From assembly GCF_900112795.1 (NCBI RefSeq), contig NZ_FONA01000003.1:1-64000 (forward strand): 64,000 nt of DNA, written 5' to 3'. The position numbers and the translations under genes are program-made. Numbering within the stretch: position 1 is the first letter of the stretch; the number at the start of each line of letters is the position of its first letter. This document shows positions 7,591-16,284 of the stretch, piece by piece. The notes under the pieces were generated by a model. That model was not told the DNA's origin. It saw nothing but the letters and a program-made list of their open reading frames with translations, and ran no database searches. Source of the stretch: Thermophagus xiamenensis (GTDB taxonomy: Bacteria; Bacteroidota; Bacteroidia; Bacteroidales; Marinilabiliaceae).

Positions 7591-10083
7591 ATGAATCTTG
7601 CAGAATTAAGCACTGGACAGGAAGGAATAATCGTAAAGGTAAGGGGACATGGGGCTTTCCGGAAACGGATTATTGAAATGGGATTTGTAAAAGGTAAAAA
7701 GGTTGAGGTAATAAAAAATGCACCACTTAAAGATCCCATCGAATATAAAGTAATGGATTATAAAATATCACTTCGACGAAATGAAGCCCAATTGGTTGAA
7801 GTTATTTCACAAGATGAGGCTCATCCATTCGAACCTTATAGTTTCAACACCAATATAACGAATGAAACAGTACCCCAAAAGGTAACCGAAAAAAGAAAGA
7901 CCATACACATTGCCTTAGTAGGCAATCCCAATTGCGGTAAAACCACCATTTTTAACCAGGCCAGTGGTGCTAATGAACGTGTAGGCAACTACGGTGGCGT
8001 TACTATTGATGTAAAAACGGGAATATTTTATCACAATGGGTACACATTAAAAGTATCGGATCTTCCGGGAACTTATTCTCTTTCGGCATACAGTCCGGAG
8101 GAGGTATATGTAAGAGAGCACATTAGCAAAGAACATCCGGATATTATTATCAATGTGGTAGATGCTTCCAACCTGGAAAGAAACCTTTATTTGACCACCC
8201 AGTTGATGGATATGGATGTTCGAACGGTGGTAGCCCTTAACATGTACGACGATCTATTAAAACGAGGCAATAAACTTGATTATCAGCACCTCGAAAGAAT
8301 GCTGGGAATCCCGTTTGTTCCCACTGTTGGCTCAAAAGGTGCAGGCATTACCGAACTTTTTCAAAAAGTTGTAGAAGTCTATGAAGCCAACAATGAAACT
8401 GAACGACACATTAAAATTAACTTTGGAGCGGCTATTGAACAAGCACTGGGAGTCGTAGAAAAGAAAATAACTGATTATCCAGAACTCTATAGCAGAATAT
8501 CACCTCGCTTTTTGGCCATAAAATTACTTGAAAAAGACTCGGTTTTTCTAGAGGAATTTTCATCTGAAAAGTATTCATCAATTTTGAACGAAGCCGAAAA
8601 GCAATCTCAAAAATTAGAAAAAACCTATCACGAAGACATAGAAACTATTATTACTGATGCCCGTTACGGTTTTATTGCCGGAGCATTAAAAGAGACTTAT
8701 CGTGAAAACCCACAGCAGCGCAGAAGAAAAACCGATATGATCGATTCTGTTCTAACGCACAAACTGTGGGGATTTCCAATTTTCTTTTTCTTTATATGGT
8801 TAATGTTCCAGTCCACCTTTAAACTGGGCGAATATCCAATGAATTGGATAGAACAAGGTGTAGCCTTAATATCCAACTGGGCTTCGGCAACATTACCACC
8901 CGGGCCGTTTGTGGACCTGATAGTAGATGGAATTATTGGTGGTGTTGGTGGTGTTATAGTTTTTCTTCCAAATATTCTTATATTATTTTTCTTCATTTCT
9001 TTTATGGAAGATACGGGTTACATGGCCCGTGCGGCTTTTATTATGGACAAAGTGATGCATAAAATAGGTTTGCATGGACAGTCATTTATCCCTCTAATCA
9101 TGGGGTTTGGGTGTAATGTTCCTGCCATAATGGCTACACGTACCATTAAAGATCCCAACAATCGCCTTCTGACCATTTTGATTAATCCTTTTATGTCATG
9201 CAGTGCCCGACTACCTGTGTATATCATATTTATAAGTGCATTTTTCACGGAGCATCCCGGAACGGTCCTTTTTGTCCTTTACGGTACAGGAATAGCTCTG
9301 GCAGTAATAGTGGCACGCTTATTTAAGCGCTTTCTTTTTAAGAAAAACGACACACCGTTCGTCATGGAATTGCCACCATATCGGCTTCCCACCTTCAAAA
9401 GTACCTTGCGACACATGTGGTTTAAAGGTCGCCAATACCTGAAGAAAATGGGAGGCGTTATCATGATCGCATCCATTATCATTTGGTTTTTGGGATATTA
9501 TCCAAGGCATAACGAGCATACCTTATTGCTGGAAAAACAACGGGCAGACCTAGAGCAAAAATATAACGAACAGTTACTGTCTGTCGATAAAAATGAACGT
9601 TTATCTATTGAACAGCAGAAATCTAATGAACTGGAAAAACTTGAACATTTGCAGGAGAAAATTCGGCACGAGGACAGCTATATCGGAAGAATTGGCAAAA
9701 GCCTAGAACCGGCCATACGACCTTTAGGTTTTGACTGGAAAATGGGTGTCAGTCTTCTCAGTGGCATTGCCGCCAAGGAAGTGGTTGTAAGCACCATGGC
9801 AGTTCTTTACCAAGCCGATGATACTTCAACTAGTGGAAACCAACAATTAATTGAACAAATTAAGAGCGATTCCTACCCGGATGGCACACCAGTTTTCACA
9901 AAACTGACGACCATTTCATTTCTGATATTTACGCTTGTTTATTTTCCGTGTGTAGCTGTTGTAGCTGCAATCAGAAAAGAAACCGGTTCTTGGAAATGGG
10001 CCATATTTACTATATTTTATACAACTGGGTTAGCTTATTTATTATCTCTTGTAATTTATCAGGTTGGGAAATTACTTATATAG
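7591..10083 (+). CDS. feoB: Ferrous iron transporter, FeoA-FeoB fusion
   Basis: An 830-residue inner-membrane Fe(II) transporter. Residues 1-75 are a FeoA (SH3-like) domain (MNLAELSTGQEG onward, IIEMGFVKGKKVEV). A G domain follows with G1 GNPNCGKTTIF near residue 111, a G3-type DLPGTYSLSAYSPEE and G4 NMYD. The C-terminal 430 residues form the Gate/membrane region (GFGCNVPAIMATRTI, SCSARLPVYIIF, LSGIAAKEVVVSTMAVLY). I chose the ATG at 7591 over an upstream TTG at 7543 because FeoA domains normally begin with MxLxxLxxGxxG and an AAGG lies upstream of it. FeoA-FeoB fusion is usual in Bacteroidetes. A Cys-rich small partner follows at 10313. Confidence 0.95.
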   Translation: MNLAELSTGQEGIIVKVRGHGAFRKRIIEMGFVKGKKVEVIKNAPLKDPIEYKVMDYKISLRRNEAQLVEVISQDEAHPFEPYSFNTNITNETVPQKVTEKRKTIHIALVGNPNCGKTTIFNQASGANERVGNYGGVTIDVKTGIFYHNGYTLKVSDLPGTYSLSAYSPEEVYVREHISKEHPDIIINVVDASNLERNLYLTTQLMDMDVRTVVALNMYDDLLKRGNKLDYQHLERMLGIPFVPTVGSKGAGITELFQKVVEVYEANNETERHIKINFGAAIEQALGVVEKKITDYPELYSRISPRFLAIKLLEKDSVFLEEFSSEKYSSILNEAEKQSQKLEKTYHEDIETIITDARYGFIAGALKETYRENPQQRRRKTDMIDSVLTHKLWGFPIFFFFIWLMFQSTFKLGEYPMNWIEQGVALISNWASATLPPGPFVDLIVDGIIGGVGGVIVFLPNILILFFFISFMEDTGYMARAAFIMDKVMHKIGLHGQSFIPLIMGFGCNVPAIMATRTIKDPNNRLLTILINPFMSCSARLPVYIIFISAFFTEHPGTVLFVLYGTGIALAVIVARLFKRFLFKKNDTPFVMELPPYRLPTFKSTLRHMWFKGRQYLKKMGGVIMIASIIIWFLGYYPRHNEHTLLLEKQRADLEQKYNEQLLSVDKNERLSIEQQKSNELEKLEHLQEKIRHEDSYIGRIGKSLEPAIRPLGFDWKMGVSLLSGIAAKEVVVSTMAVLYQADDTSTSGNQQLIEQIKSDSYPDGTPVFTKLTTISFLIFTLVYFPCVAVVAAIRKETGSWKWAIFTIFYTTGLAYLLSLVIYQVGKLLI

Positions 10084-10124
10084 ATCATGCTTAGTTTAAA
10101 ACAGGAAGGTCTACTAATTATTAG

Positions 10125-10189
10125 ATTGTTCCATTTTTATTATTCAAGCAAGTTTAATCCCGGTTAATTGGAACAATTTTTAATTATTA
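10125..10189 (+). terminator. Possible terminator or hairpin after feoB
   Basis: Arms ATTGTTCCA (10125-10133) and TGGAACAAT (10169-10177) are perfect over 9 bases, with a 35-base loop and a following TTTTTAATTATT. The long loop makes this weaker than a normal intrinsic terminator. It may instead be a processing or attenuation hairpin between feoB and the small gene downstream. Confidence 0.4.
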
Positions 10190-10312
10190 TAGTCTGAAAC
10201 CTAAAATATCAAATAGCTTTGGTAAAATTAATATATGATTATCGGAAAACTATCTGTATTTCAGAGACTTTAATTTAAACAACTTTTAAACAAGGAATTA
10301 AAGCAATAAGAA

Positions 10313-10519
10313 ATGATACAAGAAATTCTTACAATAATTACGGTCATTGCAGCCTTTGGGTACACTTTATATGCCTTTTACAAAACAATGTTTTCGAAAG
10401 ATAGTAGTGGCTGTGGGGGTGGCTGTCCTTCATGTGAAGCCAAAGATTTACTTTTAAAAGACATAAGCAAAAAGGGCAAAAAGCCTAAATTCCACACTTT
10501 TCGCCCCTTAAAAAACTAA
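10313..10519 (+). CDS. FeoB-associated Cys-rich membrane protein
   Basis: A 68-residue protein with one N-terminal membrane helix (about residues 3-24) followed by SGCGGGCPSCEAKDLLL, a Cys cluster (CxxxCxxC). This is the pattern of the FeoB-associated Cys-rich family (sometimes treated as FeoC-like), encoded directly after feoB in many anaerobes. The cluster may bind iron or assist metal hand-off; that is inferred from family context. It lies 229 bases downstream of feoB with a hairpin between them. The C-terminal third is Lys-rich. Confidence 0.8.
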   Translation: MIQEILTIITVIAAFGYTLYAFYKTMFSKDSSGCGGGCPSCEAKDLLLKDISKKGKKPKFHTFRPLKN

Positions 10520-10539
10520 TATTCACTTATAAAGATCAC

Positions 10540-11991
10540 TCACAGGCTTTTCAAAATAGCGAGCAAATGGTCCCAAAATTTTCCAACGCTTTCAATATGT
10601 AAACGTTCATCGGGGGAATGGGCACCTTTGATGGTAGGTCCCAATGAGATCATATCCATATGCGGATACTTTTGCAAAAAAAGACCACATTCCAGTCCGG
10701 CATGTATAGCTCTAACTTTGGGCTTATATTTAAATAATTGTTCGTAAGTATTCACAGCCACTTTAAGTAAGGGCGAATCCATATTGGGTTCCCAACCGGG
10801 ATAACCATCTGAATGCTCAACTTTTGCACCAGCCAACTCAAAGATACTATGGACCATATTGGCAATATTATTTTTTGCACTTTCCACTGAACTGCGCTGA
10901 CTGGTTGAAACAATTAATTCTCCATCAACTTTTTTTACAGAGGCAAGATTTGTTGAGGTCTCAACTAAATTATCTATTTCCTGGCTCCAGGCTATTACAC
11001 CATGTGGGCAACCATATAAGGCATTCAGCAATTTTGATTGAAAACTTTTTGAGAAAACCTTTTCCGGCAGAGTCGTGGTGCCCATCTGGATCCTCACATT
11101 CGGGTCTGTATGACGCAATTCCTGACCTACATCATGCGCAAACATGTTCATGGCGACACGAGCCTGTTCTTTGTATGCGGAAGGAATAACAACCGTTGCA
11201 AAAGCTTCTCTGGCGATGGCATTTCGTAAATTACCTCCTTCCAAATGAGCCAATCGCATGCCCAGCTCTCTTTCCATTTGCCATAAATGCCGCACCAAAA
11301 TCTTAATGGCATTTCCTAATCCTTTGTGAATGTCATCACCGGAGTGGCCACCTTTTAAGCCGGTTATTTGAATTTCCAAGGCATTATACCCCGAAGGGAC
11401 CTCATTCAATTCCGGTTTGAATCGGGCAACAGTGTCAATCCCTCCTGCACATCCTATAAACAACTCACCCTCATCTTCCGAATCCAAATTAATCAAAATA
11501 TTTCCCTGCAGGAAATTCTCTTCCAAATTAAAAGCACCGGTAAGACCAGTTTCCTCTTCAACTGTAAATAAACATTCCAAAGGTCCATGAGCAATATTGT
11601 CCGAAGCCAGTAAGGCTAATTGTGCAGCAATACCTATGCCATCATCGGCACCAAGAGTTGTCCCATCGGCTTTTATCCATTCGTCTTTCCGTATCGGAAT
11701 TATAGGATCTTTAAGGAAATTGTGAGTTTTCTCACTATTCTTTTCTCCAACCATATCCAAATGTGATTGGAGAACCACAATAGGTCTGTTTTCATATCCT
11801 GGGGAAGCGGGTTTTGATATCAACACATTTCCAGCCTGGTCCCGCTTTGCTTTCAATCCTTTTTGATGGGAAAATTCCAACAACCAATCAATCATTTTTT
11901 CTTCGTGACCTGATGGTCGCGGAATCTTACATATCTCCTCAAAATAATGCCATAATATATTCGGATATAATCCTTTAAAAGGTTTATTCAT
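10540..11991 (-). CDS. pepD: Aminoacyl-histidine dipeptidase (PepD)
   Basis: A 483-residue cytosolic M20/M28-type zinc dipeptidase of the PepD class, which cleaves Xaa-His and other dipeptides. Visible elements are IPRPSGHEEKMIDWL at the N terminus, the metal motif VLQSHLDMVGEK, the second metal motif TLGADDGIGIAAQLAL, the catalytic TVEEETGLTGAF, the HSGDDIH loop, and the C-terminal IHAGLECGLF and SLGPTIKGAHSPDERL. I chose the ATG at 11991 because PepD proteins begin with a short MNK-type leader; the frame could begin 8 codons earlier. It converges on the Cys-rich gene with a 20-base gap. All metal ligands appear intact. Confidence 0.93.
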   Translation of the reverse strand: MNKPFKGLYPNILWHYFEEICKIPRPSGHEEKMIDWLLEFSHQKGLKAKRDQAGNVLISKPASPGYENRPIVVLQSHLDMVGEKNSEKTHNFLKDPIIPIRKDEWIKADGTTLGADDGIGIAAQLALLASDNIAHGPLECLFTVEEETGLTGAFNLEENFLQGNILINLDSEDEGELFIGCAGGIDTVARFKPELNEVPSGYNALEIQITGLKGGHSGDDIHKGLGNAIKILVRHLWQMERELGMRLAHLEGGNLRNAIAREAFATVVIPSAYKEQARVAMNMFAHDVGQELRHTDPNVRIQMGTTTLPEKVFSKSFQSKLLNALYGCPHGVIAWSQEIDNLVETSTNLASVKKVDGELIVSTSQRSSVESAKNNIANMVHSIFELAGAKVEHSDGYPGWEPNMDSPLLKVAVNTYEQLFKYKPKVRAIHAGLECGLFLQKYPHMDMISLGPTIKGAHSPDERLHIESVGKFWDHLLAILKSL

Positions 11992-12253
11992 GGTTATAAC
12001 TTTAAAAATATTCAAATCGTTTTGGTCATCCTCTTTTAAATTCAGTCTGTTTACTACATAAAAAATAAAATCCCGGACTTAATGCTTTTTGAAAAAACAT
12101 CATAGACCGGCACAACCGTTCAAAAAGTAAAATAAAACAGACAACTCATTCAAAAAAATTTCTTATAACAACCTAACAATAAAATTCAAAAACAAACTTT
12201 ATTAAAGGCCACTCAATCGATGCAAATGGGAAATAAATTAAACAAAAATCACA

Positions 12254-13144
12254 TTAATTATTAAAGTCTTCTTTTTGGGCAAAAACAGACATTAATTCCT
12301 TAACTTCCTCAAATTTCTCTACTTGCCCGGCTTGCTGATAAGCAATTAAAAGATTATTCAAAATTCTTTTAACTGTATCAATATTGGAACAAGGAATAAA
12401 GTAAGAGCTCTTGTTTTCTAATTTCTGTTGTTTGATAAACTGCTCAATTTCTCGTCGACCGAGTACTGCACCCTTATTAATTGGGTTAATATAAAACAAT
12501 ACAGAGGCATCATCTCTTAACCGAACTCTATCCCTTTGTTCCGGTTCATCCAAATAAGCAAGGATATAATTCTTTGGCAAATTGACACCATATATGGGTA
12601 ACCCTAGGCGCTGTGCTATTTCAGCATAAATCACGGACAACGAAATAGGATTTCCCTTTCTGGTATCCAAAACATCACAAATAAACGAATTTTGAGGCGA
12701 AAGAAAATTGCTGTTATTTCTTGAAAAACCATGAACATCAAAAAGGATATGGTTAATAACCCGCACTTTTTCGAGAGCGGTAAGATGTTCATTCAATTCT
12801 AGCCAAATATCTTTTCTCAGTTTTTCAATCGAACGGTCAATCTCTTCAAATGTCAATTCGGGATATTGATATTTAGCAACCAGCCAAACACCCGTGAGCA
12901 AGTCTTCACCATTGTTATTTTTCCATTCCGCCAGGCGTTTTTTCACATCGCGGAATTGCAGGGTATGAATAATGTTCTCCAAACGGTATTGTACAACCCC
13001 GTTGGTCTGGGTCTCCCAAATTTTTTCAAGCTCAGGGACGATCTCCACTTCCGCTTTAAGCAATTCATTTTCTACGGTATTAAATATCTCTTCACTGGGA
13101 TCGTCCAGAAGGGTTATTAGGGCTTTAATTTTTTGAGTATCCAT
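12254..13144 (-). CDS. SirB1 / transglutaminase-like family protein
   Basis: A 296-residue soluble protein. The N-terminal 100 residues are helical (HEAT-like: ALITLLDDPSEEIFNTVENE). The central segment (about 125-215) is the SirB1 transglutaminase-like core with GFSRNNSNFLSPQNSFICDV, then RKGNPISLSVIYAEIAQRLG and YGVNLPKNYILAY. Members are common next to housekeeping genes and mostly uncharacterised; in this core the classical catalytic Cys is usually degenerate. The C terminus has TPR-like helices. It follows the nucleoside phosphorylase gene after 21 bases on the same strand, so the two are probably one transcript. Confidence 0.78.
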   Translation of the reverse strand: MDTQKIKALITLLDDPSEEIFNTVENELLKAEVEIVPELEKIWETQTNGVVQYRLENIIHTLQFRDVKKRLAEWKNNNGEDLLTGVWLVAKYQYPELTFEEIDRSIEKLRKDIWLELNEHLTALEKVRVINHILFDVHGFSRNNSNFLSPQNSFICDVLDTRKGNPISLSVIYAEIAQRLGLPIYGVNLPKNYILAYLDEPEQRDRVRLRDDASVLFYINPINKGAVLGRREIEQFIKQQKLENKSSYFIPCSNIDTVKRILNNLLIAYQQAGQVEKFEEVKELMSVFAQKEDFNN

Positions 13145-13165
13145 ACTCTCACTATCTACAACTTC

Positions 13166-14041
13166 TTACCGCGATAAACGTTCTAAAACATATTGAATTA
13201 ATGCCTTCATGCCATGTTTGTAATTTTTGCTGTAGGTTCCCGCCTTACGATTGGCAATAATAGCGCAAACGGTAGCAGCTCTATGACCTAACAATTGGCT
13301 CAAACCATAAATTGCCGAACATTCCATTTCGTAATTAGTAATTTTTTCGCCTTCAAAACTAAATTCCGACAACTTATCATTTATTTGAGCATTATCCAAT
13401 TCCAATCGGATAACCCTTCCCTGTGGACCATAAAACCCGGGCGCCGAAATAGTTATACCATTATGAATATTCGACCCGGACAAAAGGTTTACCAGTTCAC
13501 GATTAGCTTCCACCACATAAGGACGAGTGAGCCGCTCAGACCAACCAATGAATTGAAGCAATGCTTCTTCAAACGAATGATTGGTAATGGCTTCAACTCC
13601 GTTATAAAAATTAAGTAAACCATCAAATCCTATAGCTTTATCGCTTAACAACCAACTATCTACAGGAAGATAATCCTGCAGCGAACCCGATGTCCCTATA
13701 CGCACTATATTCAAGGATTTTTTTTCTTTTTTTACTCTTCTGCTTTCAAAGTCGACGTTAACCAACGCATCCAATTCGTTAAGCACGATATCGATATTAT
13801 CGGTTCCAATTCCTGTTGAAAGGACGGTAAATCTTGTTCCTTTATAGTTTCCGGTTCGAAACACAAACTCACGGTTTTGGGCGCCAGCTTCAATCCTATC
13901 AAAAAATCCGGCAACGGTATCCACCCGCCCCGGATCGCCTACCAATATAATATTATCGGCCACTTCCTGCGGTTTTATATGAAGATGAAACACTGAACCA
14001 TCTGGATTTAATATTAATTCTGATTCTTCTATCCTTCTCAT
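13166..14041 (-). CDS. Nucleoside phosphorylase (uridine/purine type)
   Basis: A 291-residue enzyme of the PNP/UDP phosphorylase superfamily, which splits nucleosides with phosphate into base and ribose-1-phosphate. The phosphate loop is VGDPGRVDTV near residue 36. FTVLSTGIGTDNIDIVLNEL and VRIGTSGSLQ follow, and NYEMECSAIYGLSQLLGHRA (about 237-256) is the Met-Glu ribose-binding element. I cannot tell uridine from purine preference by eye. It is the first gene of a short leftward unit with the SirB1-like gene. Confidence 0.85.
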   Translation of the reverse strand: MRRIEESELILNPDGSVFHLHIKPQEVADNIILVGDPGRVDTVAGFFDRIEAGAQNREFVFRTGNYKGTRFTVLSTGIGTDNIDIVLNELDALVNVDFESRRVKKEKKSLNIVRIGTSGSLQDYLPVDSWLLSDKAIGFDGLLNFYNGVEAITNHSFEEALLQFIGWSERLTRPYVVEANRELVNLLSGSNIHNGITISAPGFYGPQGRVIRLELDNAQINDKLSEFSFEGEKITNYEMECSAIYGLSQLLGHRAATVCAIIANRKAGTYSKNYKHGMKALIQYVLERLSR

Positions 14042-14366
14042 ATTTTATTGTCTTTATTTATTTTTCTGCTAATAAACTCAAAAATACGCCAACTGAAAAT
14101 ATTTTCCTATCCTCAAAAAAAGCATTATACAAAAAACGACTCAAAATTAATTAAACTATTAGTTCACAGCGTAAATGCAATAAACCAGAAAGCCTCATTC
14201 CCAATTTAGCCTTAAATAAAGAACATTCAAAAAGCTACAGGCAAAACCAAAATAAGAAAAAATAATCGAAAAATAAAACACTAAATATCTTCCTGGCAGC
14301 ACAATTTCACCAAGAATCGAGAATTTAATCAACAATTTTTTATTTTTGCAACAAAAGAAAAAAGAT
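14042..14366. other. Divergent intergenic region, promoters only
   Basis: About 325 AT-rich bases between the divergent nucleoside phosphorylase and DUF4293 genes. TATTTTTG at 14341-14348 (plus) lies 18 bases before the DUF4293 ATG and is a plausible -7 box. TATTTTTG on the minus strand at 14079-14086 is a plausible -7 box for the phosphorylase. Neither has a TTG at the right spacing. No gene is seen. Confidence 0.4.
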
Positions 14367-14834
14367 ATGATACAACGTATTCAAACCCTATATTTGTTTT
14401 TTGCTGCACTGCTCACCGGCAGTTTATTTTTTTTCAGTTTGGCCGAAATGGCCAATATGCAAGAATATTATGAATTAACGTGGCGAGGAATCTTCAGAAT
14501 AGAACAAGATGCATCAGAAACATTGGTAATTCCCGGTATAGCTCTTTCTATTTTGACCATAGCAACTACCGCTGTATCTTTTTTTACCATATTCTTATTT
14601 AAGAAAAGAATTTTGCAAATCCGACTTTGTGGTCTGAATATGGGCTTTTTGCCCGGTCTTTCCGGTTTAATTTATTATATGGGTAAAACCGGCGCAAAAA
14701 ATTTGGGGGTCACCGACCTTTCCTTCAATCTTCCCCTAATACTCCCATTAATTGCCTTGATTCTGGTATTTCTTGCAATGAGAGCAATAGGGAAAGATGA
14801 AGCTTTGGTAAGGTCGATAGATAGAATAAGATAA
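14367..14834 (+). CDS. DUF4293 membrane protein
   Basis: A 155-residue integral membrane protein beginning MIQRIQTLYLFFAALLTGSL, the typical opening of DUF4293, a Bacteroidetes-specific family of unknown function. Four hydrophobic segments are visible, at about residues 6-25, 48-72, 80-105 and 112-140. I chose the ATG at 14367 because the frame upstream opens only with a TTG and DUF4293 proteins start at MIQRIQT. The C terminus is a short cytosolic basic stretch (RSIDRIR). It converges on the odhB gene with a 43-base gap. Confidence 0.8.
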   Translation: MIQRIQTLYLFFAALLTGSLFFFSLAEMANMQEYYELTWRGIFRIEQDASETLVIPGIALSILTIATTAVSFFTIFLFKKRILQIRLCGLNMGFLPGLSGLIYYMGKTGAKNLGVTDLSFNLPLILPLIALILVFLAMRAIGKDEALVRSIDRIR

Positions 14835-14877
14835 AATGTTATGCTACTATCTTTTTTTTGAAGCAACCCGTCTACTA

Positions 14878-16176
14878 CTACAATTCAAGCAGTTGTTCAA
14901 CAGGATTTTTCCCATGGTGTAACAGTATTTCGGGCTGTTCAATCATTTTTTTCACATCCATTAGAAAGCCAACCGAGTCTTTACCGTCGATAATACGATG
15001 GTCATAACTCAAAGCAATATACATAATTGGCCTAACTTCAACTTTTCCGTTAACGGCAACAGGTCGTTCCACAATGTTATGCATTCCCAAAATGGCAGAT
15101 TGGGGAGGATTTATTAATGGTGTTGAAAACATTGAACCAAAAACGCCCCCATTGGTAATGGTGAAGGTTCCGCCAGACATCTCCTCAAGCGATATTCTTC
15201 CTGAGCGGGCTTTATCGGCCAATTCTTTTAATTCTCTCTCTAATGTGGCCAAAGACTTCCTTTCCACATTTCGGATCACCGGCACCATTAATCCTTTAGG
15301 TGTCTGAACGGCCACTGAGATATCAACAAATTGGGGAATAACAATTTCCTCATTATCAATCATACTATTGACTTTGGGACGCCCCATTAAAGCAATGGCA
15401 GAAGCCTTCAGGAAAAAGGACATAAAGCCCAATTTAATCCCATGCTTTTCAACAAAACGATTTTGATATTTTTTACGGATGTTAATTACTGCTGACATAT
15501 CCACCTCGTTGAAGGTGGTAAGCATGGCGGTTTCATTTTTTACCTTAACTAAACGTTGACTCAATTTTTTTCGCAGCTGACTCATTTTTTCGCGTTTCAC
15601 GCTGCGGCTGACTTCCTGGTTATCTAAAGGCTCTGACGATAGTCCTTCAATAACGGCATCAACATCAGCCACGGAAAGTTTTCTAAGTCCTGCCACAATA
15701 TCATCCACCCCCAGACCGGCGGCTTTCATTTTTTCTCTGGCCAACGGGGTAGTTTTTATTTTGTTGTTTCCCTTTGAAGCGGTGGTCGCCTGCACCAATT
15801 TTTTACTTTGGGCTGATGCAACAGCACTTTCTGCTCCTTTTTGCGTTGGTGCAGAATCTTTTGCAATTTCTTCTTCCTTTAACGGGGCATTAGGTGCCTG
15901 AGTTTCTTTTTCTACTTCAACACTACTTTGTTCCTCAACTTTCACCGAGGTATCAATCTGACAGGCAACTTCTCCTACTTTTACCGTAGTCCCTGCTTCA
16001 ACTTTAATAATTATTTTTCCACTTTCAGGGGCATTAAGAATCAGAGTCGCTTTGTCGGACTCTACTTCAGCGAGGTCTTGATCTTTATGAACCAAGTCAC
16101 CATCGGCAACCAGCCAGGTGGCTAACTCTACCTCTGTTATCGATTCACCAGGGCTGGGTATCTTTACTTCTATCAT
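14878..16176 (-). CDS. odhB: 2-oxoglutarate dehydrogenase E2 (dihydrolipoyl succinyltransferase)
   Basis: A 432-residue E2 subunit that moves the succinyl group from E1 to CoA. Residues 1-75 are the lipoyl domain with the modified lysine in [17 protein letters not shown]. An Ala/Glu/Lys-rich linker covers 85-140. The E3/E1-binding domain is [20 protein letters not shown] (about 141-160). The acyltransferase domain (about 195-430) has the catalytic [16 protein letters not shown] near residue 400. It is transcribed after sucA with a 108-base gap. The E3 gene (lpd) is not in the window. The enzyme belongs to the TCA cycle, consistent with a 2-oxoglutarate dehydrogenase as opposed to a ferredoxin oxidoreductase. 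Confidence 0.95.
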   Translation of the reverse strand: MIEVKIPSPGESITEVELATWLVADGDLVHKDQDLAEVESDKATLILNAPESGKIIIKVEAGTTVKVGEVACQIDTSVKVEEQSSVEVEKETQAPNAPLKEEEIAKDSAPTQKGAESAVASAQSKKLVQATTASKGNNKIKTTPLAREKMKAAGLGVDDIVAGLRKLSVADVDAVIEGLSSEPLDNQEVSRSVKREKMSQLRKKLSQRLVKVKNETAMLTTFNEVDMSAVINIRKKYQNRFVEKHGIKLGFMSFFLKASAIALMGRPKVNSMIDNEEIVIPQFVDISVAVQTPKGLMVPVIRNVERKSLATLERELKELADKARSGRISLEEMSGGTFTITNGGVFGSMFSTPLINPPQSAILGMHNIVERPVAVNGKVEVRPIMYIALSYDHRIIDGKDSVGFLMDVKKMIEQPEILLHHGKNPVEQLLEL

Positions 16177-16284
16177 TGTTTTAGGATATTTTTAGAATAA
16201 AGCTTACAAAAACATTCTGTTAGTTTATAAAAAGTTAAACTACCTTTTCAAAAATTTAACTATCGAGTCTTAAGCCTCCATCGT